The notes: generated from the sequence alone by a model not told the origin. Shown: positions 54,266 to 63,882, counted from the stretch's first letter. The stretch: DNA of 64,000 nucleotides from Erysipelothrix sp. HDW6C (GCF_011299615.1 NZ_CP049861.1:2046001-2110000), one strand, 5' to 3'. Made by a program: numbers and translations.

Positions 54266-55429
54266 TTATCGAATGAGCGTTACAATAAGTCCTGTTACAA
54301 ATACCGAAGTAATTGTAACAGTAGAGAAACCTGCAATAATCATCTTTGGAAGAATCTGTGACTCAATTGCTTGAATCTCAGCCTCATCCGTTCCCACACT
54401 CTTCGCTGCTTCCTGACTAAGAATCATAGTTCCAGGGAAGCCATATAATGATGTTAGACCTACAGCAATCGCCATCAATGGGCTATACCCAAGCAATTTT
54501 CCTGCGATCGATGCAAATACAATACTTCCTGTTACACCAACAAGGAATGATAGCGTTAATGGAATGATAAGCTCAACTAAGTCTGTAACTGAGATTGTTG
54601 AAAGTGGACCAAAGATAATAATCATGATGGATAACATCATCAATCCATAAGCATCAATACCATTTAAGATGTTGGCTTTTAAGATTCCAAACTCACGAAG
54701 GGCAACACCCAAGATAAGTGCCACGATGAATGTGTTAAGAATCCCACCAGTAAGTCCGCTAATGTATGTTGCAAGTAACATGACAACCCCAACGATAAAG
54801 AGTGTTCCTGCTGTTGTTTGGAAGGCTGCAGGAAGCATCGTCTTGCTTCCATCTTCTTTTGCAACAACCTCAACAACCTCTAGGGTTCCATTGCGGTACT
54901 CTTTTTGAAGTCTTTGTGCTTCTTTCTTCAAAATAATCGATGTCAATGGGAATCCGATGATTCCTTGGAAAGCAGAAATTAAGACTGGTAATACCGCTAC
55001 GGACACAAGTCCTAAGGCTAATGCGGCATCTTGAACCATAATAATGGATATCGTTCCACCACTGATACCACCAATAGCGGCAATTGCGTAGTTCAAACTC
55101 TCAAACATTGGACCAAACACAAGTAATGCAACAGTTATCCCAATGATTGCCGAGACACCAATAACAACTGTTTTCCATTGGCTTTTCAACTCTTTGATGC
55201 TGATCATTGTTCCAATATGAATAATGATAAAACCAAGAACGGTTGTTCCCAGTGTTAACAAGGATGAACTCTGCAAGATATCAGCAGGAATAAAGTTTGT
55301 TTTAAAACCAATCAGAAAGATAACAGACGCTACAAATAATGATGATAAAAGCGATTTTGTTCGCTTGGCGATGATGTCACTGACCGTCCATATAAGCATG
55401 ACAGCAGTAAACGCTAAAACTGGATTCAT
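54266..55429 (-). CDS. GltS-like membrane permease
   Basis: 387 residues, about eleven membrane segments with two inverted halves. AIAAIGGISGGTISII and SLYGFPGTMILSQEAA are Gly-rich re-entrant loops as in GltS-type sodium/glutamate carriers, but the sequence is not a close match, so an amino-acid or peptide-linked carrier is only likely. Last of an operon with YitT and an M20 peptidase; perhaps takes up the peptidase product. Confidence 0.6.
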   Translation of the reverse strand: MNPVLAFTAVMLIWTVSDIIAKRTKSLLSSLFVASVIFLIGFKTNFIPADILQSSSLLTLGTTVLGFIIIHIGTMISIKELKSQWKTVVIGVSAIIGITVALLVFGPMFESLNYAIAAIGGISGGTISIIMVQDAALALGLVSVAVLPVLISAFQGIIGFPLTSIILKKEAQRLQKEYRNGTLEVVEVVAKEDGSKTMLPAAFQTTAGTLFIVGVVMLLATYISGLTGGILNTFIVALILGVALREFGILKANILNGIDAYGLMMLSIMIIIFGPLSTISVTDLVELIIPLTLSFLVGVTGSIVFASIAGKLLGYSPLMAIAVGLTSLYGFPGTMILSQEAAKSVGTDEAEIQAIESQILPKMIIAGFSTVTITSVFVTGLIVTLIR

Positions 55430-55447
55430 ATTTTTTCTCCTCTTATT

Positions 55448-56302
55448 TTAAACCACGGTCTGATAGGTAAACCCTAAGCCATGGACTTCTGAAACATTGT
55501 AGGCAATTACAAACGAACGCTTGTCAATTCCATCGATGATGGTCATGAGTTTTTGATACTCTTGACTTGATAGAACTACCATAAGCATTTCCTTATTGTT
55601 TCCGGTATAACCACCAGACACATTGAAGATTGTTACCCCACGGTTAATCTCCTTATAAATTGCATGCTTGATGGTATCAATATCTAATTCACTCATAATC
55701 AACACAGCTTTACTGCGCTTGAACCCCATTTCGAGGTAAGTCATGACAATGGATGTAATAATAAGTGAAACGACAGCATACAAGAATGCTTCTGTTCCAA
55801 AAACAAAAATATTGAAAATAACGATAATTGCATCCGTTATCAAAAGACCAACTGACTTGTTGATGTTGTAGTATTTTTTTAGAATCATAGGCGGAATTGT
55901 CGTTCCCCCACTTGATGCATTAATTTTATAAAGAATGGCAACTCCGGCTGCAAAGATGCTACTTCCGACTAATACCGAGAAGAAACGATCTTGAACAACC
56001 ATAATTTCTGGAACAAGTGCCAACGAAATCGGCAATAAGATACTCCCAATCGCTGTCCGAATAAACACATCTTTCCCCAATAAGAAGTAGGTAAGAATTA
56101 ACATAAGTCCATTCAGAACCATAACAGTTACTGCGCGATCAATCCCAGAGACTTGTTCTACAAGAATCCCAATCCCACTCACACCACCAGCAGCGATGTG
56201 ATGGGGTCCCAGAAACATATTGATACTGATTCCAATTAATGCGAGCGCAAAAGCTACAATGGGAATCTGTTTGATTACTTTTGTGATTTCGTCTTTACTC
56301 AT
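55448..56302 (-). CDS. YitT-family membrane protein
   Basis: 284 residues. Five or six membrane segments, with HHIAAGGVSGIGIL and INASSGGTTIPPMIL conserved, then a cytoplasmic DUF2179 domain (about 225-280; TIFNVSGGYTGNNKEMLMVVLS). YitT proteins are widespread and uncharacterised. ATGA overlap with the M20 peptidase gene shows coupling. Confidence 0.9.
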   Translation of the reverse strand: MSKDEITKVIKQIPIVAFALALIGISINMFLGPHHIAAGGVSGIGILVEQVSGIDRAVTVMVLNGLMLILTYFLLGKDVFIRTAIGSILLPISLALVPEIMVVQDRFFSVLVGSSIFAAGVAILYKINASSGGTTIPPMILKKYYNINKSVGLLITDAIIVIFNIFVFGTEAFLYAVVSLIITSIVMTYLEMGFKRSKAVLIMSELDIDTIKHAIYKEINRGVTIFNVSGGYTGNNKEMLMVVLSSQEYQKLMTIIDGIDKRSFVIAYNVSEVHGLGFTYQTVV

Positions 56303-57417
56303 GATGCGTAATCCATTGCGTTCTTAACCAATTGATAACACAGTTCAACTGCTTTATGGAGTTCTGCAACAGGAATATACTCATCAATTGTGTGTATATT
56401 TTCGTATCCAATGGATAAGTTAACAACTTCTTTTCCCCTGGCGTTGAAGATGTTTGCATCACTTCCACCGCCACTGACCTCAAAACGAGGGTCAATTTCT
56501 AAATCACGAATTGCTGCACTTGCTTTTGCAACAATCGGTGTTTCGCGATCAAAGTAATAACCAACAGATTTAATATCGTAAGCAAATGACACTTCTGCCC
56601 CAAATTCGTGGGCTACCGCTTCAAATACATCATTCATATGTTGAATTTGTGCATCGAATTGTGAACGTTCGATTGAACGTGCTTCTGCTTTAATAAATAC
56701 TTCCTCAGCAACAATGTTTGTTGCTGCGCCACCCGTAATGGTACCAATGTTTGCGGTAGTATAATCGGAAACACGCCCTAATTTCATACGTGAGATGGCA
56801 GTAGCCGCAACAGTAATGGCTGAAATTCCTTTTTCAGGTTCCAAACCAGCATGTGCAGTCTTTCCCTTAATATGAACATCAATTGATGCAAGTGTGGGGC
56901 TTGCGAGCGTAATGCTTCCTACAGGACCACCATTGTCTAGAACAAAGCCATGTTTTGCTTGCAAGAGATTGCTATCAAATGCGGCTGCTCCAATAAGTCC
57001 AATTTCTTCACCTGGTGTCAAAATAAATTCAATAGTTGTATGCGCAGCATTATTCTCAACAAGTCGTTCAATCAACTCGAGCATAATTGCGATACCTGCT
57101 TTATCATCAGCAGCTAAGATGGTAGGTCCGTCCGAATAAACGATGCCGTCCTTAACCTTTGGCACAATGCCGACTCCCGGCGAAACGGTGTCAGTGTGAG
57201 CTGAGAAGAATATGGGCGTTCCGTCCACATTCCCTGGTAGTGTGAATAAGAGATTGTTACCCCCAAGGCCAGTAGCACCCATTGAGTCATCCTCCATATA
57301 GTTCAATCCTAAGCTGGTGAATCTTTCAATTAAATAACGGTGAAACAAGCCTTCATTTCCTGACTCGGAATCTATGATGACCAAATCCATAAATGTTCTA
57401 ACTAATCTACTTTCCAT
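56299..57417 (-). CDS. M20-family metallopeptidase (tripeptidase T-like)
   Basis: 372 residues from the ATG at 57417 (GGAGGAGG upstream). Zinc ligands: His in FSAHTDTV, Asp in ADDKAG, Glu-Glu in TPGEEIGL, the Asp in GFVLDNGG and the last His in NIHTIDEYI, all present; a dimerisation domain sits between (about 180-290; KTAHAG). Cleaves short peptides or aminoacyl amides in the cytoplasm. First gene of the operon with YitT and the permease; divergent from the Rgg-like regulator. Confidence 0.9.
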   Translation of the reverse strand: MESRLVRTFMDLVIIDSESGNEGLFHRYLIERFTSLGLNYMEDDSMGATGLGGNNLLFTLPGNVDGTPIFFSAHTDTVSPGVGIVPKVKDGIVYSDGPTILAADDKAGIAIMLELIERLVENNAAHTTIEFILTPGEEIGLIGAAAFDSNLLQAKHGFVLDNGGPVGSITLASPTLASIDVHIKGKTAHAGLEPEKGISAITVAATAISRMKLGRVSDYTTANIGTITGGAATNIVAEEVFIKAEARSIERSQFDAQIQHMNDVFEAVAHEFGAEVSFAYDIKSVGYYFDRETPIVAKASAAIRDLEIDPRFEVSGGGSDANIFNARGKEVVNLSIGYENIHTIDEYIPVAELHKAVELCYQLVKNAMDYAS

Positions 57418-57611
57418 AACTACTATTTCCTCCTCCAAATTATGTAAATTCGCATTGTAGTCTTGCGGAAGTGTCGTTTCACAACCGCTGCCAATTACAA
57501 ATGAATCGTAACATGACGAGCTAAAGTGACACTTTCGTTAGTCATATATGACTTAGAAAAAGTTATTTTTTTTTTGCGCTTTTTTCCTCCGGTTCTTTGA
57601 AAGCCCTTATC

Positions 57612-57659
57612 TTTGTGAACATTTTATCGGAGTTCACAAAATACACAGTCTTGTTCACA
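57612..57659. repeat. GTTCACA half sites in the divergent regulatory region
   Basis: TTTGTGAAC (57612-57620) and GTTCACAAA (57632-57640) form a perfect inverted repeat with an 11-base gap; a further GTTCACA lies at 57653-57659, 21 bases (two helix turns) after the second. The 377-base gap also has a small palindrome AAAGTG-A-CACTTT (57523-57535). Likely regulator-binding sites for the Rgg-like protein or another regulator. Confidence 0.6.
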
Positions 57660-57794
57660 TTTCTCTTATATTTCTTATTTTACTGTTTCACTCAACAATA
57701 GCAATCATAACGATTTATTTTTTTAGATTGTTTGTGTCGAGTTACCCTAAAAAAAAGTGTATACTTATATTAACAATAAGGAGGGGTTCTGTTG

Positions 57795-58736
57795 ATGAGA
57801 ATGAACGCCTATTTCAATATGATTCAAGATAATACCGGAGAAACAATACGAACAATCCGGACTAACTCAAATTTATCCCAACGAGAAGTTGGAGAACCCT
57901 TTCTCGGACAATCAAATATTGCCAAGATCGAACAAGGATTGACCGATCCTTCATACATCAATTTCATGAAGATACTTTACAATCTCAATGTAACACTTAA
58001 TGAGTTTATGTTCCTTGCTGGTCATCATAAACAAAACCGTAAAGATAAAGTTCTAAACAACTTGGAACAATTTAATCATCTAAACGATATTAGCCTTGCC
58101 GAGGAAACCATTAAACTGTGTGATATTTGGTTTGCGGATACAGGCGATTTATTCTTCTCAGACTACGCAACTGTTCTTCGATGCTCTCTTTATGTCTCTC
58201 AGCACGAGCAGATTGAACTGGATACAACTCTTTTCGATCAACTCACAACTATATGGAATCGTATTCTCGCTATGGATGAGTGGTATTTGAATGAACTGTA
58301 TCTTATCTCTTATGTCATTCTCTTGGTTCCATTTGATGGTGTTGTCGACGTTGCTGAAGAAGCGCTAAGACGCTTGGACGTATATGACCTCCATCTTGCC
58401 GAGACAATTCGTCAGCAAATTCATGGTATGCTTACCATTATGTTAACCATGCGTGGACAATATGAACTTGCCATCGAATATGCAGACCGCTACTTCACAA
58501 CTAGTCAACACGCCATGTCTGGGAATGTGGCCATTTATACAAATATGTTTCGCGCCATCTCATACCTTCATTTGGGACAACGCGAAAAAGCAACCAAACT
58601 TGCGCGCATTTCAATTAGCATTGTTGCCCTTCTCCATCAAAATGAAAAAGAGACAATGTTGGAAGTCATGAAACGTGCAATAATCTCATTTCCTCCAGAA
58701 GAAATTGAACAGTGGTTTGATGATATTTATATTTAG
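57795..58736 (+). CDS. Rgg/GadR/MutR-family regulator
   Basis: 313 residues. The ATG at 57795 is preferred; AAGGAGGGG lies upstream. N-terminal helix-turn-helix (about 15-70; ETIRTIRTNSNLSQREV, FLGQSNIAKIEQG) then a long TPR-like helical domain that in Rgg proteins binds short peptide pheromones or acts ligand-free. No short hydrophobic pheromone gene was found beside it, so the signal is unknown. Possible target: the divergent peptidase operon, or the small membrane protein downstream. Confidence 0.85.
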   Translation: MRMNAYFNMIQDNTGETIRTIRTNSNLSQREVGEPFLGQSNIAKIEQGLTDPSYINFMKILYNLNVTLNEFMFLAGHHKQNRKDKVLNNLEQFNHLNDISLAEETIKLCDIWFADTGDLFFSDYATVLRCSLYVSQHEQIELDTTLFDQLTTIWNRILAMDEWYLNELYLISYVILLVPFDGVVDVAEEALRRLDVYDLHLAETIRQQIHGMLTIMLTMRGQYELAIEYADRYFTTSQHAMSGNVAIYTNMFRAISYLHLGQREKATKLARISISIVALLHQNEKETMLEVMKRAIISFPPEEIEQWFDDIYI

Positions 58737-58793
58737 CATATTTCTTCTCTTAAGATTCATCGCGTGATACGATAGATATAAGAAGGTGATAGC

Positions 58794-59081
58794 ATGAAAA
58801 AGTCAATGACCTATGCAGTGAGTGGGCTTGTATTTATAGTCCTTATGTTTCTTGCAACACTGCAAGAAACACGAAGTATCAACAGTGACATAACTCACCG
58901 TGGATCTCAAAACATTTCTCAACAAGCACCGCTACGACTTCACGAAGAAAAGGCTGCATATTATGCCATTCGCAAGGATGACTTCACATTTAAAATTGTG
59001 CTATCCGCTGTTGCTTCATTACAAGTATTCATTGTATTGAATAAATTTCTACCCATACAAAATGAGAAAGCGCACGACTAA
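58794..59081 (+). CDS. Small two-segment membrane protein
   Basis: 95 residues, AAGGTGAT ribosome site. Segment 1 about 6-22 and segment 2 about 63-80, with a 40-residue hydrophilic loop (SDITHRGSQNISQQAP). No family recognised. It follows the Rgg-like gene by 57 bases on the same strand. Its stop is inside the terminator stem. Confidence 0.6.
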   Translation: MKKSMTYAVSGLVFIVLMFLATLQETRSINSDITHRGSQNISQQAPLRLHEEKAAYYAIRKDDFTFKIVLSAVASLQVFIVLNKFLPIQNEKAHD

Positions 59082-59095
59082 GTCGTGCGCTTTCT
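59065..59095. terminator. Bidirectional terminator containing a stop codon
   Basis: AGAAAGCGCACGACT and its complement form a very long stem; A/T runs lie on both sides. It includes the stop of the small membrane protein and lies next to the NUDIX stop. Confidence 0.85.
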
Positions 59096-59581
59096 TTATA
59101 ATACTGGTTTTCCATCTGCATAAATCTGTATTCTTTCAACTTGATTTTTTTTCTCATCCCAATACATTTGATACTCGTAAGAGTCATGCTTCAACATCAA
59201 TTGAATTCGCGCCTTCATATCCTGCGGGATAGGCAGTGTCTCAATTTCACCAAGATCATACCAATCACACTGTCCCTCAGGACCATCACAAACCAATGTT
59301 CCAGTGAAATCATCACAAAAGTAGTCGTAATAGAGGTATTGTTCATTTTTTTCAGAATTGATATATCCCGACATCCCCTTTAATATGAGATCTTTGGCAT
59401 GAAGCCCAGTTTCCTCAAGCAGTTCACGTTGTGCCGATTCATAAAAAGTCTCTGGAAAATCAACTTTACCACCGGGTGCGACAAGCCCATCAAAATCGCC
59501 TTTGTTTCGATCAATAAGAAGGATTTTCTGATCCTTAACTACGACAACAATATTCCAAAACCGATAATTTGTCGTTCCCAT
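59096..59581 (-). CDS. NUDIX hydrolase
   Basis: 161 residues. The Nudix box is complete: GKVDFPETFYESAQREL then LEETG. Hydrolyses nucleoside diphosphates linked to another moiety; resembles MutT/8-oxo-dGTP-type proteins, but substrate cannot be told. WYDLGEIETLPIP is typical of such proteins. Single gene. Confidence 0.9.
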   Translation of the reverse strand: MGTTNYRFWNIVVVVKDQKILLIDRNKGDFDGLVAPGGKVDFPETFYESAQRELLEETGLHAKDLILKGMSGYINSEKNEQYLYYDYFCDDFTGTLVCDGPEGQCDWYDLGEIETLPIPQDMKARIQLMLKHDSYEYQMYWDEKKNQVERIQIYADGKPVL

Positions 59582-59723
59582 ATGCTACCTCGCTGTATCT
59601 CTTCAAACCATTATACAGGATACTTGATACTTTTTCGATGGTTATCTTTGCATGAGCGTAGAAATAAATATCATGAAATGGTATATTCTAGTAAAGAGTG
59701 TCCGACACTAAAGGAGTATTATC

Positions 59724-60266
59724 ATGAATCCAGAACTACAAGAACTACTTGAGACATTAGAAGCACGTTTCCATTCACACCCTGAGAGACATCAGGGCAT
59801 ATTATGGGATGATGTTGCTGCTCGTTTGCATGACAACCCTGAAAAGCTTCGTGTTTTGTTTGAAATGGAACTAACTGGCGGAGAACCTGATGTAGTCATG
59901 GTTGATTCTAAAACCAATGCTTTTGTATTTTTTGATTGCAGCAAAGAAAGCCCAAAAGGACGACGCAGTGTATGCTATGATCATCCAGCATTGGAAGCGC
60001 GTAAAGAGCACAAGCCAAAGAATAGTGCACTTAACATGGCAAAAGAAATGGGAATCACGATGCTTGATGAAGCACAAACACGGTTTCTTCAAACACTTGG
60101 TGATTTCGATACAAAGTCATCCAGTTGGATCATCACACCACCTTCGATTCGTAATTTAGGCGGTGCAATCTTCAGTGACTTCCGTTATCAAACCGTCTTT
60201 GTATACCATAATGGTGCCGATTCTTATTATGGCGCGCGTGGATTCCGAGGGGCAATCTCTATCTAA
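59724..60266 (+). CDS. DUF4256-family protein
   Basis: 180 residues with the family pattern ARFHSHPERHQGI-like start, GGEPDVV and KESPKGRRSVCYD. Bacterial family of unknown function; soluble, no motifs of catalysis visible. Single gene; AAAGGAG ribosome site. Convergent with the channel gene. Confidence 0.8.
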   Translation: MNPELQELLETLEARFHSHPERHQGILWDDVAARLHDNPEKLRVLFEMELTGGEPDVVMVDSKTNAFVFFDCSKESPKGRRSVCYDHPALEARKEHKPKNSALNMAKEMGITMLDEAQTRFLQTLGDFDTKSSSWIITPPSIRNLGGAIFSDFRYQTVFVYHNGADSYYGARGFRGAISI

Positions 60267-60270
60267 TTAA

Positions 60271-60290
60271 AAAGGCGCTTAGGCGCCTTT
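60271..60290. terminator. Bidirectional terminator
   Basis: AAAGGCGC/GCGCCTTT with a 4-base loop between the convergent DUF4256 and channel genes; overlaps the channel stop at 60289. Confidence 0.8.
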
Positions 60291-61143
60291 ATTCATGCTC
60301 ATTATTTTGTAAGGGTTGACCACAACACGGACAATAACTCATTTCATCGGTAATAACTGGGAGTTTCGAGTTTTTGGGTTGTTGGAGTACTTTTGACTGT
60401 TCGATAAATCCTGCTGAAACAATACCCGTTGGAATGGCGGTTAAACCAATTCCTAAAAAGGTTATGACAGCACTCAAAATACGTCCCAAACTGGTTATGG
60501 GATAGATATCACCATAACCAACAGTTGTGATGGTGGACATCGCCCACCACATCGCCGACAGGGCATTGTTAAATTTATCCGGTTGAGCGACATGCTCTAC
60601 ATCATACATTAACATTGAAGCTACAAATATCAAGACAACAATAACGATAATGGATGACGCGAGCTGTGATGCTCGTGTTTTTAATACCCTCCCAATCAAG
60701 GTCAATGAGTTTGTATAACGATTAATTTTAAAGATTCGCAACAGACGCACAAGTTTAATTACTTTCAAGGTACCCACACTGATTCCAAAGAATGGAAGAT
60801 AAAATGGGAGGATTGAAAACAAGTCAATCAAAGCCATTCCTGAACGTGCATACTTCAGTCGTGCCTTAGTTGGGGATAGATCAGGATAAATCAACTCTGC
60901 GGTCCACAATCTCAAGATGTACTCGATCGTAAAGAGAATAACAAAAACAGTCTCAGTTCCGTTCAAGAGTGATTTAAATTCAGTAGATATCTCAAATGTA
61001 TTTAAGAATGCAACGATAACACTGATGATGACAAGAATCATTAAGAATGTATCGACAAGATTGGCAACAAATGTATTTTCATCATCCTCACGAATGATAT
61101 TATAGATTCGTTGTTCAATAATTTTGTTATGTGTATGTTTCAT
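60289..61143 (-). CDS. Voltage-gated potassium-channel-type ion transporter
   Basis: 284 residues from the ATG at 61143, with GGGGG upstream. Six membrane segments: S4 has spaced Arg/Lys (LVRLLRIFKINR), and the pore loop holds TTVGYGD, the potassium filter. A C-terminal CPCCGQPL half zinc knuckle is unusual for the family. Likely a homotetrameric K+ channel in the cell membrane. Single gene. Confidence 0.92.
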   Translation of the reverse strand: MKHTHNKIIEQRIYNIIREDDENTFVANLVDTFLMILVIISVIVAFLNTFEISTEFKSLLNGTETVFVILFTIEYILRLWTAELIYPDLSPTKARLKYARSGMALIDLFSILPFYLPFFGISVGTLKVIKLVRLLRIFKINRYTNSLTLIGRVLKTRASQLASSIIVIVVLIFVASMLMYDVEHVAQPDKFNNALSAMWWAMSTITTVGYGDIYPITSLGRILSAVITFLGIGLTAIPTGIVSAGFIEQSKVLQQPKNSKLPVITDEMSYCPCCGQPLQNNEHE

Positions 61144-61206
61144 ACCATACCCCCTGACCCCATGTACTGGTTTCATTATATCAATTTCATGTACGTTTAC
61201 AATATA

Positions 61207-61235
61207 AAAGCAAACGAAGCGAAATCGTTTGCTTT
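61207..61235 (-). terminator. Terminator of the phosphonate-type operon
   Basis: AAAGCAAACGA/TCGTTTGCTTT with a 7-base loop and T run on the minus strand, after the metallophosphatase stop. Confidence 0.85.
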
Positions 61236-61243
61236 ATGAGTGA

Positions 61244-62326
61244 TTAGGGTTTAAAAACATGATGATAATAGAGATCAAAGATATTGGCAACAGTGAATGC
61301 GCTCAGACGGTATGCATCCAATTGACGATTCGTGACAATACAGGCATCATCTCGTACTGTACACCACGGAAAGGACGCCAACTCAAATCCGTTGTATGTG
61401 TAAGCACGCATGGGGTAAACGGATGAAAATGCCGTTATCATTGCCTGAACTGTATTGTCTTCCAATTCAAAATCGTAAACATCTCCGTTTAGAAACTGTC
61501 TTACAAATGCTTCAAGATGACGCGTATCAACGGTAGACTCAAGCCACTTATTATAAGCTTCATCCTCACGAATACGTGATTGTGGTATTACCCAGGATAA
61601 GGCATAAGGGGCATGAGAAGTGATCTCAGCAATTTTTTTGAGCCGATCTGGCACTTGAATAACATGACAATCCTTTACATAACCGGAGTTTTCACGATGT
61701 TGATGTCCACAAATAAGAATATCAATTCCCGTGATCGAACGCGCAATCTTATACGCCTCATCTTCTCCAGTCTGGTATTGCGTTTCATGTCCCGTAGATA
61801 AATCACATTCGATACCCCCGTGATATGAAACAACAATGACATCTACAGTGTCGCGAAGTGCTTCAACGTATTTCGCAATCCATTGTGGTGCTGACTGGCA
61901 GCGCAAATCTTTTGTATTGGCAAATGACGTCAACTGGGAGAGATTTGATGTTACTGCACCAATAATCGCAATGCGTTGTTTGCCTTTGGTGATGATTGTA
62001 TACGGTTCAAAAAGATGATTATCTTGGTTATCGAAAATATTACAAGCAATAACCGGCATATCCAACTCTGACACACGATCTAAATAAAAATCTAAGCCAT
62101 AGTCAAAGTCATGATTGCCAGGAACCATTGCATCAAATTTTATAGTATTAGCAATCTTAACGAGTTGATTCTCTCCTGCTTGATGATTCCAATATGTTGC
62201 ATGCGGACTTCCAATAAAGAAGTCACCATTATCGATAAGAATCGTATTTTCAAAATCCCGTTCCAACAATACGTCAAGTCGCTCGGTGTTGTAGCCATGA
62301 ATGTCAGAGGTCGCATAAATTTTCAT
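61244..62326 (-). CDS. Metallophosphatase (5'-nucleotidase/UshA-like), cytoplasmic
   Basis: 360 residues from the ATG at 62326. All metal-binding blocks: SDIHG, IDNGDFF, GNHDFDYG, SYHGG and GHQH. The C-terminal domain corresponds to the 5'-nucleotidase substrate domain (YTYNGFELASFPW), somewhat short. There is no signal peptide, unlike UshA, so it acts inside. It starts 1 base after the phnE stop, linking phosphonate-type uptake to phosphate release from an imported phosphoester or nucleotide. Confidence 0.88.
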   Translation of the reverse strand: MKIYATSDIHGYNTERLDVLLERDFENTILIDNGDFFIGSPHATYWNHQAGENQLVKIANTIKFDAMVPGNHDFDYGLDFYLDRVSELDMPVIACNIFDNQDNHLFEPYTIITKGKQRIAIIGAVTSNLSQLTSFANTKDLRCQSAPQWIAKYVEALRDTVDVIVVSYHGGIECDLSTGHETQYQTGEDEAYKIARSITGIDILICGHQHRENSGYVKDCHVIQVPDRLKKIAEITSHAPYALSWVIPQSRIREDEAYNKWLESTVDTRHLEAFVRQFLNGDVYDFELEDNTVQAMITAFSSVYPMRAYTYNGFELASFPWCTVRDDACIVTNRQLDAYRLSAFTVANIFDLYYHHVFKP

Positions 62327-62327
62327 A

Positions 62328-63101
62328 TTATTTGAGTCGCTTTCTAAGCATTGCAGCGAATGTGTCAATAACAAACACTGTAACAATCACACCTAACAGA
62401 ATAATACTTACACGGCCCCAGTTTCGCGCTTGAATCGCGAAAATGAGCGGTGCTCCAATACCACCTGCACCAACCAGTCCAAGGGTCGAAGCAGAACGAA
62501 CGGCAATTTCGAAGTGGTTGACGATTAGACTTGCGAATATTGCAAGGACTTGAGGAATTCTGGCGAAGAAGAGGGTTTGCAAGAATCCAGCTCCGACTGA
62601 CTCCATCGCCTCCACAGGTCCAAAGTCAATGGCCTCCATCTCTTCTGCGAAAAGTTTCCCCAGCATCCCAATTTGATGGGTTGCAATAGCAAGTACACCC
62701 GCAAAAGGTCCCGGACCGACAACTTTAACAAAGATGATCGCATAGATTAGTTCTGGAAAAGCTCTGAGTACACTAAGTATTATTTTAGCAACACGAGATA
62801 TCACACCACCATTTTTCCATAAATTTTGCGCACTTAGGATTCCCACTGGAACTGCAATGATACTGGCAAAGAACGTTCCTAAGAAACCAATCCCCAAGGT
62901 AAGTATGAGAAGTGAAAACACATCTTCACCACTTCCATCATAAAAATACGACCATTCTGGTTTGAGTAGTCCTGAAAATACACCCCGTGCCAAGTCCCAC
63001 GAAATCGAAGATAGCATGCTGTAGTCGACAGATATAAATGAAACGATAACAATCACAGCCAATACAGCCATAACCCATTTGTCTTTAATCATGCGTAACA
63101 T
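62328..63101 (-). CDS. phnE: Phosphonate-type ABC permease (second PhnE)
   Basis: 257 residues, six membrane segments, with the coupling motif EAMESVGAGFLQTLFFARIPQVL and GLVGAGGIG, typical of PhnE. It pairs with the other PhnE protein of the operon to form the membrane pore. One-base gap to the preceding stop. Confidence 0.92.
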   Translation of the reverse strand: MLRMIKDKWVMAVLAVIVIVSFISVDYSMLSSISWDLARGVFSGLLKPEWSYFYDGSGEDVFSLLILTLGIGFLGTFFASIIAVPVGILSAQNLWKNGGVISRVAKIILSVLRAFPELIYAIIFVKVVGPGPFAGVLAIATHQIGMLGKLFAEEMEAIDFGPVEAMESVGAGFLQTLFFARIPQVLAIFASLIVNHFEIAVRSASTLGLVGAGGIGAPLIFAIQARNWGRVSIILLGVIVTVFVIDTFAAMLRKRLK

Positions 63102-63102
63102 A

Positions 63103-63882
63103 TTACATCACCTTCTTTCGTAGTGATTCACTGATAGCATCACATAAGAAGACAATTGCTAAAATGATAATTATAATTACTGAAACACGATCATAGCGAT
63201 CCTGAGCGAGTGCAGTACTTAAAAGGACACCAATCCCTCCAGCACCCACGTAACCGAGAATTGTCGAAGCACGTACGTTTACTTCTACAGCGTATATTGC
63301 ATAACTAATGATACTTGGGAGTACCTGTGGGAATATCGCCCACCCCGCCGTTTGCAAACGGCTCGCTCCGATACTTTTCGTAGCCTCAATGGGTCCCAAA
63401 TCGATGGTCTCAATGCTCTCATAGATAAGCTGCGAGACCATCCCAAATGTAAATACGGCAATCGTTAGAATACCTGTGACTTCGCCAATTCCAATGATTG
63501 CAACAAATAATGCAGCAAGAAGTAAGTTTGGAACTGTTCTAACAATACCAAGTAAAAACCGGATGATCTGTGAAAAGATATTATTTTCAGTCGCAAATTT
63601 TGTGGCTAGAAACGCAAACGGAATGGCAAATGCAGTTCCTAAAACTGTCCCGACAATTGACATTTGGATTGTTTTTATAACTGGATTAATGAGCTGGGGA
63701 ACGTAAGAAAAATCAGGTTGCATAAACCGTTTCAAAAAAAGGACCATTTGATCAAGATTGCCCAACAATTCAAATAACGAAGCATCCGTTAATGAAATAC
63801 ACGCGGATACAAGAACCAACACCAACAATGTCGTCATAATCTGTTTGGGTAGTTTGTAATGTACTGTATCCTTAAGCTTCAT
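63103..63882 (-). CDS. phnE: Phosphonate-type ABC permease (first PhnE)
   Basis: 259 residues from the ATG at 63882, chosen because it overlaps the end of phnC by 11 bases; longer in-frame starts are inside phnC. Six membrane segments, EATKSIGASRLQTAGWAIFPQVL and YVGAGGIGVLL are PhnE signatures. Partner of the second PhnE; imports phosphonate, phosphite or a similar compound. Confidence 0.92.
   Translation of the reverse strand: MKLKDTVHYKLPKQIMTTLLVLVLVSACISLTDASLFELLGNLDQMVLFLKRFMQPDFSYVPQLINPVIKTIQMSIVGTVLGTAFAIPFAFLATKFATENNIFSQIIRFLLGIVRTVPNLLLAALFVAIIGIGEVTGILTIAVFTFGMVSQLIYESIETIDLGPIEATKSIGASRLQTAGWAIFPQVLPSIISYAIYAVEVNVRASTILGYVGAGGIGVLLSTALAQDRYDRVSVIIIIILAIVFLCDAISESLRKKVM

Noticed and set aside
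57440-57790. Short hydrophobic peptide pheromone near the Rgg-like gene
   Set aside because: The short ATG frames seen on both strands here are hydrophilic or stop after a few codons without ribosome sites.
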